A stretch of DNA of 58,079 nt from Daldinia sp. FL1419 (lineage: Eukaryota; Ascomycota; Sordariomycetes; Xylariales; Hypoxylaceae): assembly GCA_025201765.1 (NCBI GenBank), contig MU623514.1:1-58079 (forward strand), written 5' to 3'. The notes beneath the pieces are model-generated. The model was given only the letters and a program-made list of their open reading frames with translations, did not search any database and was not told where the DNA came from. This document shows positions 1 to 12,860 of this stretch, in pieces. The translations under genes were made by a program, and so were the position numbers. Numbering within the stretch: the stretch's first letter is position 1; each line of letters begins with the position of its first letter.

Positions 1-298
1 ATAATATTTAAAAATTTATATAAGTATATAGAATTTAATAAGGGTTATTAAATAAGAGTTCGGGCTCTTGTGCCACCCAAGGGGTGGCCTCTCGTTGATA
101 GGGACTAATCACGCTAAGACCCCGCAATAAGGTAATTAAATCAGTTTCCGCCGGGGGATAAGGAATTGATTAGAAACCTACTCTAATAAAATTCGTAACG
201 CGTGTAACTTGCTAAAAAGTGCCTCTGCTCGCGAGTTGCCAAAATAGTTTCTGGTACTGTCTTGCTACACTTTACAAGCTACTTCCTAACACTTCACA
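1..298. other. Gene-free left edge
   Basis: The first 50 bases are strongly AT-rich, after which the composition becomes mixed. I see no open frame with family resemblance. The last part is the 5' region of the CHY zinc finger gene that starts at 299. Confidence 0.5.
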
Positions 299-834
299 AT
301 GTGGTAAGAAGAATATAGATATATAGGCATGGGCTTTCGAGGTAAAAGTTAACCGTCACACAGCAAGCACGTTTTAAATGCTCAAGTTGCGATCCGTTCG
401 CCATGCTGTACGTCCCCAAAATACTCTTCTACGCGCACTATACCTACGACCCCCTTCCTGGTCTTTCCCGCTGACGCTTACCTTACGGAATGCTTACTGA
501 CAATTTCCACCTAGGCAAGAAATGGTTTGATTGTGCGGAATGCCACCACGAGCAGGAATCGCACCAATTGCTGCAGACCCTCGAGATGACGTTTGCCTGC
601 AAGAAGTGTAAGAAGTGCTTCCGTAAGGACGCCCAAGAGTTCGAGGAGGCCGACGAGTACTGCCCCCACTGCGATAATCATTTCGTCATCGATGCCGTCG
701 TACCAAAGCCCGCTCTTACCGTCGAAGGCGAGGACGCGAGAATGGACAACCGTATGCTCAAGGATGACCGAGTAAAGGGGAGTCAGAACAGGACAATTTT
801 CGATATCCAGAGCGATGCGGATAAGCTCGGTTAA
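299..834 (+). CDS. CHY-type zinc finger protein, three exons
   Basis: Exons 299-303, 364-407 and 515-834 give a 122-residue protein. The first exon is only five bases, ATG plus two bases of a Cys codon; the donor is GTAAGA and the acceptor CACACAG. The second intron has donor GTACGT and acceptor CTAG. The spliced N-terminus begins MCKHVLNAQV, followed by pairs of cysteines (SPCCKKWFDCAEC, then FACKKCKKC and YCPHCDNH). This Cys/His pattern is that of the CHY zinc finger family, which includes yeast Hot13, a factor assisting the oxidative import pathway of the mitochondrial intermembrane space. Whether this protein does the same is inference. An ATG at 490 opens a longer frame but lies inside intron 2, so it is not the start. 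The gene converges on the proteasome gene to its right. Confidence 0.88.
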
Positions 835-1052
835 TATGAGGGATCTAGAGCATAATGGAAAACTACGAGGAGCATGATTCTGGTTTGCAGAGCGACGCAT
901 TTACATGATACCACACGTTTAGACTTCTAGGACATCAAATGACACCAAGAAACAAGAGATGATGCATGCTTCTGGGCGGGTAGTGTACAAATAGTGACAT
1001 GCCCTATGACTCGTTTTCTAGAGACTTGTAAGACTTTGGCTACGTCTAATGT

Positions 1053-2087
1053 TTAATCACTGCCACCTTCTCGTTCTCTAGTCAAGATGGCCGCACTACC
1101 GGTTCCCGGCGTTCGGCCGGTCTTCTTTTTAGCGGCTTCCTCCTGCTTCTCTTGCTCGATATTCTTGACGTAACCTTCGATATCCTCCACGGGTAGAAGC
1201 TCTAGAGTCTTTCCAGGAGCCATGATGGCGATCTCGATGTTCTTGGCACCCGTCTGCACGACCTCAAGTAGAGACTTAATAGCCAGTCGGATAGTCGCCT
1301 CGCGGTCCATATCTTCCTTGTAGTTGCGCTCTAAGAATTCCCTAACCGTCTTGCTTGAGCGGCCGATAGCGTTTGCCTTCCTATAGTGTGTATTAGTATA
1401 TACCTCGCGGTAATCGGATAGGATAAATAAGCATACCATGCAGAGTAGATACCACTAGGCTCGGTTTGATAGAGTCTAGGCACCTTGCTGCCCTTGTCGA
1501 AGCCTACGATCATGGTGCTGATACCAAAAGGTCTCACACCACCACTCTGTGTATACCTCTGTTGAACACCGGCGACATACTTTGTTATGTACTCGATAGA
1601 TACCGGATCTTCGACTGTGAGACGGTGCGATTGCGCTTCTAGTCGCGCCTTGTCTACTAGAATTCGGGCGTCGGCGTTTAAACCGGCGAATGCGAGGCAG
1701 ACGTGGGTGTCGATAAGACCAATCTTCGAAGGGGTAATGCGGGTGTCCTGTAGCTTCATGGCGGATCTCTTTTCGCAGCCGAGCACGACGATATCCGCGC
1801 CCTTTACACCGACCGCGCAAGTACCTAGACGGCATTAGATTCAAACGATTCAACTGCTTAGGGGTGTTTGTACCTCGCTTGACGGCTTCACCTGCATATT
1901 CCACCTGGAAGACGTGTCCGTCCGGACTGTAAGACGTGTCAGAAAGCCATAATTCGCAGCGCCTTCCTATGATACGAACCTGAACACTGTAGGTACACGA
2001 AATTAGTCAAGCTGCTGCTTCGTCGTTATAAACGTCGGCGGGGACAATAAACTTACCGGAAAGAGCTCTGTCGTATCCCGATGCCAT
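1053..2087 (-). CDS. PRE6: 20S proteasome subunit alpha (alpha4, Pre6-like)
   Basis: Five exons in transcription order: 2057-2087, 1980-1986, 1874-1926, 1437-1824, 1053-1380; 268 residues. The spliced N-terminus MASGYDRALSVFSPDGHVFQ is the conserved alpha-subunit start. It forms the N-terminal extension that gates the 20S pore. Other family marks are VEYAGEAVKRGTCAVGVKG, a KLQDTRITPSKIGLID segment and YTQSGGVRPFG. The IEQEKQEEAAKKK tail and overall sequence fit the alpha4 type (yeast Pre6, human PSMA7) best among alpha subunits. The second exon is only seven bases (TGTTCAG), but it is needed to keep frame and to supply VFS of the conserved start. It is a housekeeping gene acting in cytosol and nucleus for ubiquitin-dependent degradation. 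Confidence 0.95.
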
Positions 2088-2675
2088 GGTGAAATATTTG
2101 GAAATATGAAAATTTCTGGATACGGGATGAAAAGGTGGACGGAGAGCTGTGGTAAAGCTCGGAAATGATTTGGGAATTCAGTGAGGTTTACGGGAGTACA
2201 CAAGGCTGCCAGAAGTTACGAAGCTCGCTGCAGCCAAACGCTAGGTTGCGGGCGCCTGAAAGCTCAAGCCACAGATAGCTTTATCTACCCACCCTGGGTA
2301 CTAAGGTATTGTACAATACAAGACTTACTAATGTATCAAGTACCTGATATCTAGTACTGTGCACTGCCACACTTGCAAGCTAGGTACCTATCTAGGTACC
2401 TAGGTAGGTATGAGATCTACCTATTGACTAGAGGTACTTAGATACTTAGGTCTCCAATTACGTGATCGAGATGATACTTTGGTACTTCAGTCCTAGTAAA
2501 TGTTCTGTTTCATAAAACTGATCTTCTCAATACAACAATTTCATCAATATCATCATACGAACGGAAAGGCTTTATCTACTGTACAAATTCATAGGTATCT
2601 AATGGCAATTTATGACTGTGCCTTAGTCCCGATCCCTCCAAAACGCCAGAGTCACTTTTGCCAATGCTACCGTAC
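2088..2675. other. Intergenic, with TAGGTACC-type repeats
   Basis: This is the promoter side of the proteasome gene and the 3' side of the Zn2Cys6 gene. From 2381 to about 2411 it holds overlapping copies of the word TAGGTACCTA. No coding signal is seen. Confidence 0.5.
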
Positions 2676-4432
2676 CTACGCATATCCAAACCGTTTGACA
2701 TCAACCCATTTCTTGTCCTGTAGCCATAAGTCAATCTCGCGGCCTTTTGCTTCTAATCTACCCTGAAATCCGGTACACCATAGCCGCTCTAGTTCCCCGT
2801 CACCAAAGTGCCCAATGCCTTCATAGAATTCTTTTACTACACAGAGCGGAGCAGCTAACAGATCTGGCTGCCCGGTGGTTTGCAAGGTGAAATCTAAGCT
2901 CCGGCAAACGTTTTCCGCCAAGATCCTTGTATGAGCAGGCTGGTATTTGTGGATGTCTATCCCTGAAGGCGTCTCGGGCAACATGCTGGGGCCGTCGAGA
3001 GAACCCTTACCCTCGGATTCAAAAAAGGTGTTTAGCATCACATATATGCACTGGTGAAAGCTGATAAGGACAGCCCAGTAGTAGACGTGGACCAACCCGA
3101 TCAATGGCGAAGGGAAGTTGAACACGCTGGAGAAGGGTACATGCGTGTCGGTAGTCGTAGCGTCTGTTGTCCAATATAGCATAGACCCTGATTCGCCAAC
3201 TCTCTGGTGTAGTACGCTGTACCAAATACCAAACTGCCTCTCGATGTTGACGCAGCAATCCAAGAACTCCTTTGCCTTTACGCGTCTAGATACAGACGCA
3301 TCCGGCGACGTTACGCTGCTCGCCTGCGAGAAAATTGATGGCAAGAGAACGACTATGTCGAGCAAATCGTCGAAGGGTGTTCTGGGGTGTTGTTCCCACG
3401 GCACGACTGTCCACTCGGGCGAGCAAAGGAAGGTTGGCTGACGGTTAAGTAATGCCGCCCAAATCTACCTCTTTTATCAATAAAGAAGCGTATCCGATCA
3501 GGTGTTTACTTACGGCGTTGGGCCTGTACACCCGAGCAAAGAAATGATGCTCCGGGAAAAACTGGTATGCAGCAGGGCCTCGATCACGGATCTGGTTGTT
3601 TAAGGTAGCGGGGGACTTCCAAGCCGGTTCAAGACTGTAAGCGGCTGAGGAATTTTGCTATATCTTCAGTTTAGCGAAAAGTTGTCGTGACTAGAAATAC
3701 CGACGTACATCGTATAGGAACACGCAAAGTCCTTCCGCGTTCGTACTAGCCACCTGCCTAGCGCTACTCTTCGGCGGTAGATGGATGAGGCAGTGGGATC
3801 GCATACTAAATGGTTCGTAGCCAAACGTCGGATTCGCATTGAAGGCGCGGGGTCTCTTCAAAGAGAGTTTAACCTCGTCATCTCTCCGTGGTGACCCGCT
3901 TCCTGGTTGGATAGCAGAATCGAGGTCCGTCTGAAGGGCAACGAATCGAACTCGATGCGCCCCGGAGGTTGATGATAGTGAAATAGTGTCGATCCACGCA
4001 GGCTGCCAGGGCTCGGTAGCGATAAAATTTAGTTTATGTGCTTGCTGAATCTCCTTCCCTTTGGCCCTCCTATTCTGCTGGTTCCGTGGCGGATGAGACG
4101 AACATCTCCCCTTGTCGTCCGGTGTGCCGACTATAAATACAGTCTAGTTCCATCCAGCTGTCAGCTTTTCGTTTCCGCGGCTTGGTTAGATCACTAGGGC
4201 AAGCGGACGCGGAAAGGATATGCGGAAGGCTGACTTGGGCATCTGATTTCTGGGAGTGTATTTCTTAGGTCTACCTAGGCCTAGGAGTTTAACTACTAAC
4301 CTCCCTCTCGTATCCACCGCATTCACGACCATAATCCGTACACTTCTTACAGAACGGCCTTCCGTTGTCGCATGCGACTCGTCTAGCTCGGCAGGTATTA
4401 CACCCTTTGTACTTTCCAGGAACGCCGACCAT
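2676..4432 (-). CDS. Zn2Cys6 transcription factor with fungal-specific DUF3468-like region
   Basis: Exons 4301-4432, 3709-4143, 3514-3657 and 2676-3464, all in phase 0, give 499 residues. Near the N-terminus the six cysteines at residues 11, 14, 21, 28, 31 and 38 show the exact C-x2-C-x6-C-x6-C-x2-C-x6-C spacing of a binuclear zinc cluster. A basic stretch (RARRVACDNGRPFC) lies inside it. After the cluster comes TVFIVGTPDDKGRC, typical of regulators carrying the DUF3468/Fungal_trans_2 region. The long C-terminal exon is mostly helical and fits that region. It should act in the nucleus as a DNA-binding regulator; targets are unknown. It lies 16 kb from the metabolite cluster beyond a gene-poor block, so a role in the cluster is not indicated. 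The start MVGVPGKYKG was chosen because it is the first ATG in frame with the zinc cluster. Confidence 0.88.
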
Positions 4433-5147
4433 GTTGAGTATCGAAATCTGCGGGACATGTCAGCGTACCAAACGCCACAAGCCTTGTTTCATCGTTCATG
4501 CCTGGCATTGGCTGCCCAAGTTTTGGGGATACATACCTGCCAGATGAATGCAACTTGAGGTCGTGTGCCTTGAGGTCGTGTGCGACACGTCTATGAACTT
4601 GCCAAACCCGAAAGGTACAGCCGGGTGTGGGCAGCCGCGAAATATAAGAGAATTTCCAAGCTTGGTAGCGTTAGTCCTGCAAGGATAGCAAGGTGCAAGT
4701 TCGAGACGATTAGCCGTACATATTATCTTGCACGACGCGGCTTAGCTCTGAAATTTCTAAATAATTTACTCGCCCGGGGTCTCGCGCCTATATCAGGAAG
4801 CGAGCCATCTTGGACGTAGGTACAAGTATAGTAACGCTAAGAGGTTCTAGCACTTGGGATATCGACATCCAGCTCCTGGTACATGGTGGCGGGATGTACC
4901 TTTCTGTTTCAACCATGGTAACCCTATCGGCGTGACGAATCTGTGCGGGAAAATCGACCTGAGCCTTGGTACAGAATCTATGCAAGTTCGGCTCGGATTG
5001 CGGATGATCGTTCGCCCACCGTACGTATTCACTTCTTTACTACCTGTGTGCCACGGTGTGCGATCATGGGCGATAGGTCTGCTGGGGACTTCCATGGGTC
5101 TGACCTGCAGCCACACGCTGACATGGGAGTATCGTACGCCCTTGACG

Positions 5148-5171
5148 CCCTGTAGGGCTGTGCCTACAGGG
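5148..5171. repeat. Inverted repeat, 9-bp stem
   Basis: CCCTGTAGG and CCTACAGGG are separated by six bases. It is isolated in gene-free DNA, and its role is unknown. Confidence 0.5.
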
Positions 5172-8100
5172 GTGTAGAGCCGGCGAAACAACCACTGATA
5201 AAGCTACGGTGTATTCGGTACGCGAGTACGTACTTGTACGCCATGGATGCGGTCGAAATGGCGGGTTCATGGATCCGGGAGATGCATAGACTATGGATAG
5301 TCCTCGACTATTTCGAAGCTTGATTCGACAACCTGAGATGAAGGTTCTAATGGCGTTCTAGTGCAACCACGAATTGGCTCCAATCCCTGGCCATCGCATC
5401 GTCCACAACGTCCCCTCCGCAGAGCAGGCCGATCGTCTCAACCCAACTCGTTGTTCCTTCCCACCACCACCACCTCTTCGGGATTCGCACGGTTGGCACC
5501 CCCAATAGCGGCGCAAATGCTTTCTTACTCTGCAACTGCAATCGACTTGTCATCTCATCCTCCAACTAATAGTCTCAGCGTCGTGGACACGTATCACGTG
5601 TTTAGGCTACGGGAATTTAGTCCTAGTATCTATTCAGTGTCGATGATATCAACGTGCTGACCGCATTATTGGGTTCAAACATCTGGCATTCCCAAAAAAT
5701 GAATTTGAAACAAACGCCCGACTTTCTCTGGATCCAAACTCCACATCACGTCCATTCTGAGGAGGTGTGTTTGATTTCGCAGACATTTGCCCTCGACGTT
5801 ACTAGCTGGGTCTGGCCGGTAAACGGGGCGTGGTCCTCCCGGGGCTGCAAGGCTGCGTACTACAACCGGCGTCGCCACAACCTTCGCATTTCTCGCACAT
5901 CCTAACAGTTATCAACACAACGTGTCCGGTTACACTACCTACTGCACGTGGTATCGACAATGACGAAAGCTCGCTCTGGCCTGCCGGAGGACGCAGAAAT
6001 GACAGGGAAAGCTTCTACATTGGTTTGCTAGCGGTAATTAAGGAGCGCAACCATGATATTACGTCCCCGGCGGTCGGGTCGTCGTGGCCAACAGCAGCAT
6101 AACCATTTTTTCCCTAATCCCGTAATCCGTCGTCTGTATTCCGTGCAGGTCTGTTATGGCTAACCTTTTCAATTCCCCTGACGATTCTAGTGAATAGAAG
6201 TCTTACTCAAATTCTATTCGCGTTTCTTGGCGGTATATTTCCTTAAGGAAACGGCCAATAACGACCGTGAAGGTAAGGGTCATCATGGAGTTGGCAGCAA
6301 AGTGTAGATGAGCTATCAGCTCAAGTCGAGCTTATGGCACTGATCTGATTTCACTGTGGTGGATGTACTTTGTCAATAAGACAGTTAGCTCCACATCTCT
6401 AGCCATTTGGAGCGCCACGGAAAATGACGATTCGAGACCTAGGCTGCTCTATCAGATACGTTACCCACTTCTAATCTGAAATTAGAGTCGTGATCGAAGG
6501 CTTGGCGGTCAGCACACCGGGGTTCGCGCATATTGAGTATGGGGTACATCTGATTCACGGCTCTCTGCCGCAGAGGCTGGCCAGCGAGGTGCTTCCTCCC
6601 TCCCTCCTCATCCGGCTTACTGTGTCCACCATGTAGCTTAACTAGTATCGGTACAAACACGTACCTCGAGCTAGTGGGGAGCTATGTGCGTGGGTGGATG
6701 AGTTGCAGTGCTTAACCATCCTACGACACGTTTATCTGGCTTAGGGGGGTTCCCGACGGCCTGGAGAGCCATCCGGAAATATTGATGGTTGACCCGATCC
6801 TACTCTGGGATCTAAACGAGGATGTAGCATAAGCCAACGAAGCAGCTATATGTTTCAGCGATAGAACGTGGCGGCTTGGTGTCACCTGCCGTCGAGATTA
6901 GAGATGCGTCCTACCTTGTTTACTAAACGCTAATAACTTTTTTTTTCTTGACATGACTGATACGTCATATGAACACCGAAGAACGCCATTACCACGTTTG
7001 AATAGCAACGTACGTTAGCACGAACGGTCGAGGCGTAAAAGATATATTTCTAGAAGTCGGTCCGAGATGGAGACACGTGGGTACGCAGATTTTCTCGTAC
7101 TCGACAGCCGCAAACTCGATCGGTGCAGATTCCGGTTGGATATGATGGGGCACCAAAAATCTTTCGGAGATCGTGACTCGCAGTGATGAGCAATCCAGAT
7201 GTGTTGAACCTAGCCCAGAGATCGACGTACGAAGGCTTACCGGGGCAGCTCAGGCGAGCTAGCCAAGCAAATTGAAGGACCAGCTGTTTTGGCGGTAGAC
7301 GAACAGACCTAGGACTTCTTACGACGTTTCTCGCACATGTCCAGAGTTAAGCCACTCGTTCACCTGCCATATCTTGCTGAAGAACCGCCGGCAATTGGTA
7401 GCTATCCTTAGCACTTACGCGCGGGGGGGCATTGTTACAAGTTTATCCTATCCCGCTAGTTTTCGAAGCACCCCGGCGGGTATTGTGTAACCGCCAAGTG
7501 GTAGGCTAGCCAATATTGCTTCCAATTAACGTTCCTCTCCTTGGAAAACACCTGATATGATATCCGTATTAGCGTGTATCAGGAGCAAGCCACACCTCTA
7601 TGCCAACCAATGCTCTGCCTTCGGAGGCTTCTGGGCAGTGCTATAGCTGGACGCGATAGCCAAGCGGAATCCAAAGGACTATACCAGTTTTTGTAGTGTG
7701 TAACGAGGGGCGTCAGCCTCCGGTCCCGATGGTGTTTAGAAGACTTATGCCTTTTAGTCATCGCTCATCTTACCCTGTCGGGAGCTGTAGAGGCGAACGC
7801 GCGAACCTTTGACTCTTAATCAAAGGATCCTCGAGGGGGATCTAGCGCCGAATAGGTTGCGCAGGCGCACATTAGACGCTACGTGATGGTTGCACATAGT
7901 GGCAACATCCTCATGCGGGGCCTTTTTGTCACGTCGGATCCGACGACGTATCCGAAATGCCCGCTCCTATCATTCTTCTCATGTCTTGCTGACTCGTTCG
8001 TTACCTTTTCTCAAGTTACACAAACCTCGCGATACGCAGGATTAACCCCGCCGCGGTTGTCGAGTGGGACCTCGTGTGAAATACGTTAACAATACCTCCC

Positions 8101-8210
8101 CAATTTTTTATGCGCGCAACAACGAGGAGCGTATTGGTCGTGGCAGACCTTTCTATAGTTACCGGCTTCGAAGCGAAGTCTTTTATCCCTATTCTTCTTG
8201 TTTTCTTCCC

Positions 8211-8227
8211 CCTCCCAACTTGGGAGG
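8211..8227. repeat. 17-bp palindrome CCTCCCAACTTGGGAGG
   Basis: Arms of eight bases lie around a single central base. It sits in the gene-free block with no coding neighbour, and its role is unknown. Confidence 0.5.
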
Positions 8228-11200
8228 CTCCCTCTTCGATATGCATTTCTTAATTTCCCCGAATGCATGTAGGCGACCCTTTACGACCGACTTAACTCCA
8301 TCTGAACAACTTGCCGGTCATACAATGGTGTAACATGTAGCATATACTCCAAATCGATGCGTTGCTGTACGATGTTCGCTTATCAACTGTTGGGTTAAAC
8401 AGGGTCTCTCCCGTTCAATAGCCCCTGGCTTAACTATTTTATTTCCTCGTGGCACCAGCCCGAGTTATACAAAAGGCTTGTCGATCGTATGCAACCGTGA
8501 CCGCTCGCCCCAGGGCGTTTCAGCCAAGATCTAGCTCGGTATCCACATTAGCTTTTCTATTGATCGTTTCCCTATTAACGATCCTGATTCTCTAACAAGT
8601 CGCCTCGCTTCGTCCCGCGTTTCCATGCGTGTTTCTTCCTTTTGAAATTCCATAGGACCTTATACGAAGAGGGTGAGATTATCATGATATTAAAGTAGGC
8701 GTTGTATCATACCTGAGCAATTAGAAAGCGTGCGGTCCCGATGTGGGTCCACGAACCCCGGTTTGGAGCCTTCGTCGGTCCCGGCTTTCGGCTTAAGCTT
8801 AATTTAATCCTGGGCGTGGATGCTATTCGCAGAATTACTCTTCTGCCCCACATACTAAATGCCTTTATCTACGAGGAGATTGAGGCGCAGTTTTAAGGAT
8901 TTGATCTGAATTGACTTATCGGCTGCATATTTATTGAATAAATTGGGGTTTTCGCACATGAGCTTTTTATTTTCAATATACCAAAAATACGGCGGTAACA
9001 CTTAGTGGACTAGGTTCCATATAGGGCCATGTCAAGGTTGTTTTACACCTTGAGGTTTGACCTCTTCTAACTAAGATAACATCCTATATAGGTCCCATAA
9101 TTCGGAATCTTATCGGCTTCGTTCCAAGTGGACCCGCTGCGGTCAGTAGTCTTGATCGCCCCGTGCGGAACCGGATATGGAGCACACCTTGAAGTCCCGG
9201 GCGCCTGGCTTCGTGAATCTTGGCACCCGTCCTCCGCTAGGCTTACGCGCTCCCCAGACCCGGGTTTCCCAATTATCAGCTGTTACGGCCCCGCAAGACG
9301 AGCAGCATATACATGAGATATCATCCTTTTATCTATTTATTAGGTATTTATTTATAGTCTCGTAACGTTGCGTTTAAATTGTTCTGACTTGGCAGGCTTC
9401 TTATACTTTTGTAGGATTCCATCTAGATACGCTAATCTTGCGATCCGAATATCGTCGATAAGCCTCCACAAAAGTACTACGCCTTACGCCTCCGGATATT
9501 TATAATATGTTATATATCATGATGTTATCCATTTTATTTATAGAGCCTCGCCGATTTTAGAAACTCGATATCGCTAGAGACCCCGTATGCCCGTTGATGT
9601 CGACTCGGAGTCCGATAATTACTAGTGTGGACCTTGACAAGATATCACTCGTAACTATCAGGCTTATAGAGATTGCGGGCCTAAGACAAGTTCCTGCTTT
9701 GCTTGCTTCTACCGTCAAACTATCTTGTAGTGGTTATGCGATTGCTAGCCGCCCATGACCCTTGCGCATGCAGTGCTGACCTGAAGTTTCTCATCGCTTA
9801 CATGCTTAGGGAACCAACATTACAAATAGCCAAGCGAGGAAGATACGCTGGTATCTAATGTAGTGGTGCGCGGGTCGTAGAGACTAACGATGGCATAATT
9901 AAACATCGGACGATATTCTCCCCCCAACTACCGGTGATGCAGGGGGGAAACCGAGACTACCTTAACCCGCTTACTGCAGCACCCTCGCAGCTTGGTACCT
10001 CGAATTGGGGCTGTGTTACCTGCCAGAGGAAATAAGCCGGTAGCTTCATAGTTCATGATTAACGGAAACATCCCCAGAGTAACACAACGCCATCAAATTT
10101 TGTATGTAGATGAGCAGATTATGAGCTCTAATGACTTGGCTATTGCTCTGCCCCAGATTATCATAAGCGGTGTAAGCTTATTCCTTACGACCAGATGGTC
10201 GCATACTTATTCCTTTCGAAGCAAAATCGAATTGTTCTCTCGGCATCATCACGAAGCATACACGGAGTTCGGGCTCCGATGGAAGAGTTAGCGAAAACTC
10301 GGAAGCTTGCAAGAAGGATCTAGATGGCATAGCTAGATGGTATGTAAGCATATCACGTAGGAGGCTGATTGATTATATACTTTGTGTTCAGCCGTTATCA
10401 CTCTAATCCAGACCATCGCAAGTGGCGACGTCTCGGTACAAGAGCCTAGATATGAATATATGCTGCTTTCGCTGTAGAGATCATCGTATGAACATCTTCT
10501 AAGACATAGAATGCAGAGAGCATACCGCCAGATAGTCCGAGGTTGAAAGGACTTTTTCGTCTGCCTAGCGCCACTGTCTTCCTCTTCGGCCGCCCGCACG
10601 GTCTCGTTGGTTCTAACGCGGGCGCTCCTGACCAACACATCATCTAAGACCATTGACTTGGCCTCTGGGACGCGCGTATTGCATGGGGCTAGGAAGGTAG
10701 CCGGTTTCCTATTCAGTTCGAAGCTCGCACATCTTTCTCGACTTCTAGGACAATTGGTTCCTGATTGATTCTGATCAGCAAAAACTAAGCAGTTTGGTCA
10801 TTCCGGAGGTGGTTACGGATGTCCTCGGTTTCGAAGCGAAATGCAGCGCGGAATTATTGAAGCGCTGTCCAATATTACGATTCCAATTAGAGTATAGTTA
10901 CCCCTAATATTGCCTTCTGTCAGGGTAGATTGCATTTTATCTCCTTGATGCGAGAAATAGGGGTTCCCAATTTTGAGACTCGGGAATTCCCCTTAATTTT
11001 ATTCTTACTGCCATTCATTCCGCATGCATTTATTTCCTCGAAACGGCGGAATGGTTTGCGTAAACCACACTGAAATGGGTCTAATCATATTTTAGTGCCA
11101 CTGGAGGGCTTGACCGGGAGAAATGGAGAGGTGAGAGTCGCCGATTTGTAAAGTTGGCAGTTTCTTGTACTTTTAGGGTGATCGTTTCCAGTTTCTAAAG

Positions 11201-12860
11201 CAGATTACCTCTTCGTTGGAACGGTATTTAGATGAAATTGTCTTGATAAATTTTTTAGACTTCATAATCGCCTGTCGAATGCTCTTTTTAGCCCCCTGGT
11301 GCATCCAGACGCCGTTTATGCTGTTTGGCGAGGAATAATCCAAAACCTCGGTTTTTATCCGTAGGTAAATACCTACTCTCTCTTCAGCGCCTCCTACTAA
11401 TTCGGATTTGGGCTAGGATGGTTGATACCGAGGCCTATCTATATATTTATCTGTCAACATATAGACTTTTTTCACGATGGAATATGTAGGTGGGTAAGTC
11501 GGGCTTCTGTGATTATTATCCATCTCTAAGATACTGGTGTGTGATGAGTCTATCTATTTAGGTGATATTCCCAACGTCGAGGCAACCACCCCGGCTATTG
11601 ATATTTAATAAACATTCAAACCTTATAGGTGTATAAGCCGCCTATAGTTCCATTAAAAGTGAAGCTATCTTAGAAAGTGGTTTCGAATAGGGGCCATACA
11701 TGCGCAAGAAAGTCACCAATCTAATTTATGGGCTAGGGACATAAGTCTCGATTAGCTTAACATATCCCAAGTCTACAAGTCTTGCAACAGTAGGGCTTCT
11801 GGGCATGGTGTATTCTAATATTATTCTACCTAAATACAAGTCACTGTCATTCATGCGTGAGGTCTATTGTGCGAATTAACTTCCCCCCTTCAGCTACACA
11901 CCAGTCCTCCTCGTGTACTAACTATCCCACATGTCATGGGCGTATTTTTTGATAACTTAGGTACCTAGTAGTATACCTATCGGAAGTTTAAGAGTCTACC
12001 GCCGCCACCATAAACCTACCAATTAGTTCAGGCCTCAAATAATCCCAGGTTCTCATAGGTCATTATAATGATTTTGAGTGATGATTGGACCAATCCTCTC
12101 CAACAAACTCACCAAAGTACCTACATGTCCAGCTTGTACATTTAGGCATAAAGATAAGGTACTTTGGGCACTATCCATACATAGGTACATACCTAGGCAC
12201 GTCTTATAAGCATCACAATGCCACCCTAACACGTAAACCTAACCACCTATACCTACGTCTAAGTATATATTGGGCATGAATAGCGTGAATACATTTGGAA
12301 TGATACCTTAAGTACCTACGATATTGCGTATAACACGACATGCCTTAATAAAGGGGTTTATTGCAGAGCTCAACGAGATTGGGTGTGTAATCTATCTTTA
12401 CGCCCCTGCCTTTGCTTCACGTTACTTGAAGTCTAAATAATCTACGCCTGTGTATCGTCTTAAGGAAAGAGGAAAGAAATTGAAAATTTGACTCTTTAAT
12501 AGGCTGGGGAAACAAGGTCATCATGGATCTCGCGTACCCTGAGGGAAGAAAAATATTCTCGTCCAAAATCGCTAGATAATCAAGACACTTCAGATATGTA
12601 TGGATGCTTATTACTCGGATGATTGCTATTATACTAATACCGGAGGAGTAGTGATCTAACCAGGGACAATGGGCAACGTATATCGCCAATTGAGCCTCAG
12701 CTGGAGATATCGATGTCACAAACTGGTGATACTATCTCAAACCATACCTAGTAATAGCGAAGATAACGCCAGTGAATATAGTGAGATGGATATTCGCGAA
12801 TAATTATGGGGAATAGCTTACACTGAAGCCATCTCGTTGTCCAGTAGAAAAGATAGGAGT

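Larger units (their letters stand above)
4433..12860. other. 8.4-kb gene-free block
   Basis: No open frame here resembles a known family, and all frames are short. Composition is mixed in the first half and becomes AT-rich after about 11.2 kb. I could not recognise reverse transcriptase, transposase or other transposon words in any frame by eye. Two short perfect inverted repeats are present, 5148-5171 and 8211-8227. TAGGTACC-type words occur near 12157-12200. It may be very old decayed repeat DNA, but the sequence does not show this directly. Confidence 0.5.

Noticed and set aside
5347..5660. Overlapping open frames on both strands
   Set aside because: Each is short and Ser/Pro- or Trp-rich from simple sequence (a CCACCACCACCACC run); no homologous motif is seen.
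7806..7826. Hairpin CCTTTG-ACTCTTAAT-CAAAGG, like the anticodon arm of tRNA-Lys(CUU)
   Set aside because: No matching acceptor stem, D-arm or TTCGA-type T-loop could be drawn around it; the variable region does not fit. Probably chance.
10055..10291. 78-residue frame with a hydrophobic stretch resembling a transporter fragment
   Set aside because: The resemblance rests on a few hydrophobic residues only; no further transporter motif is found nearby in any frame.
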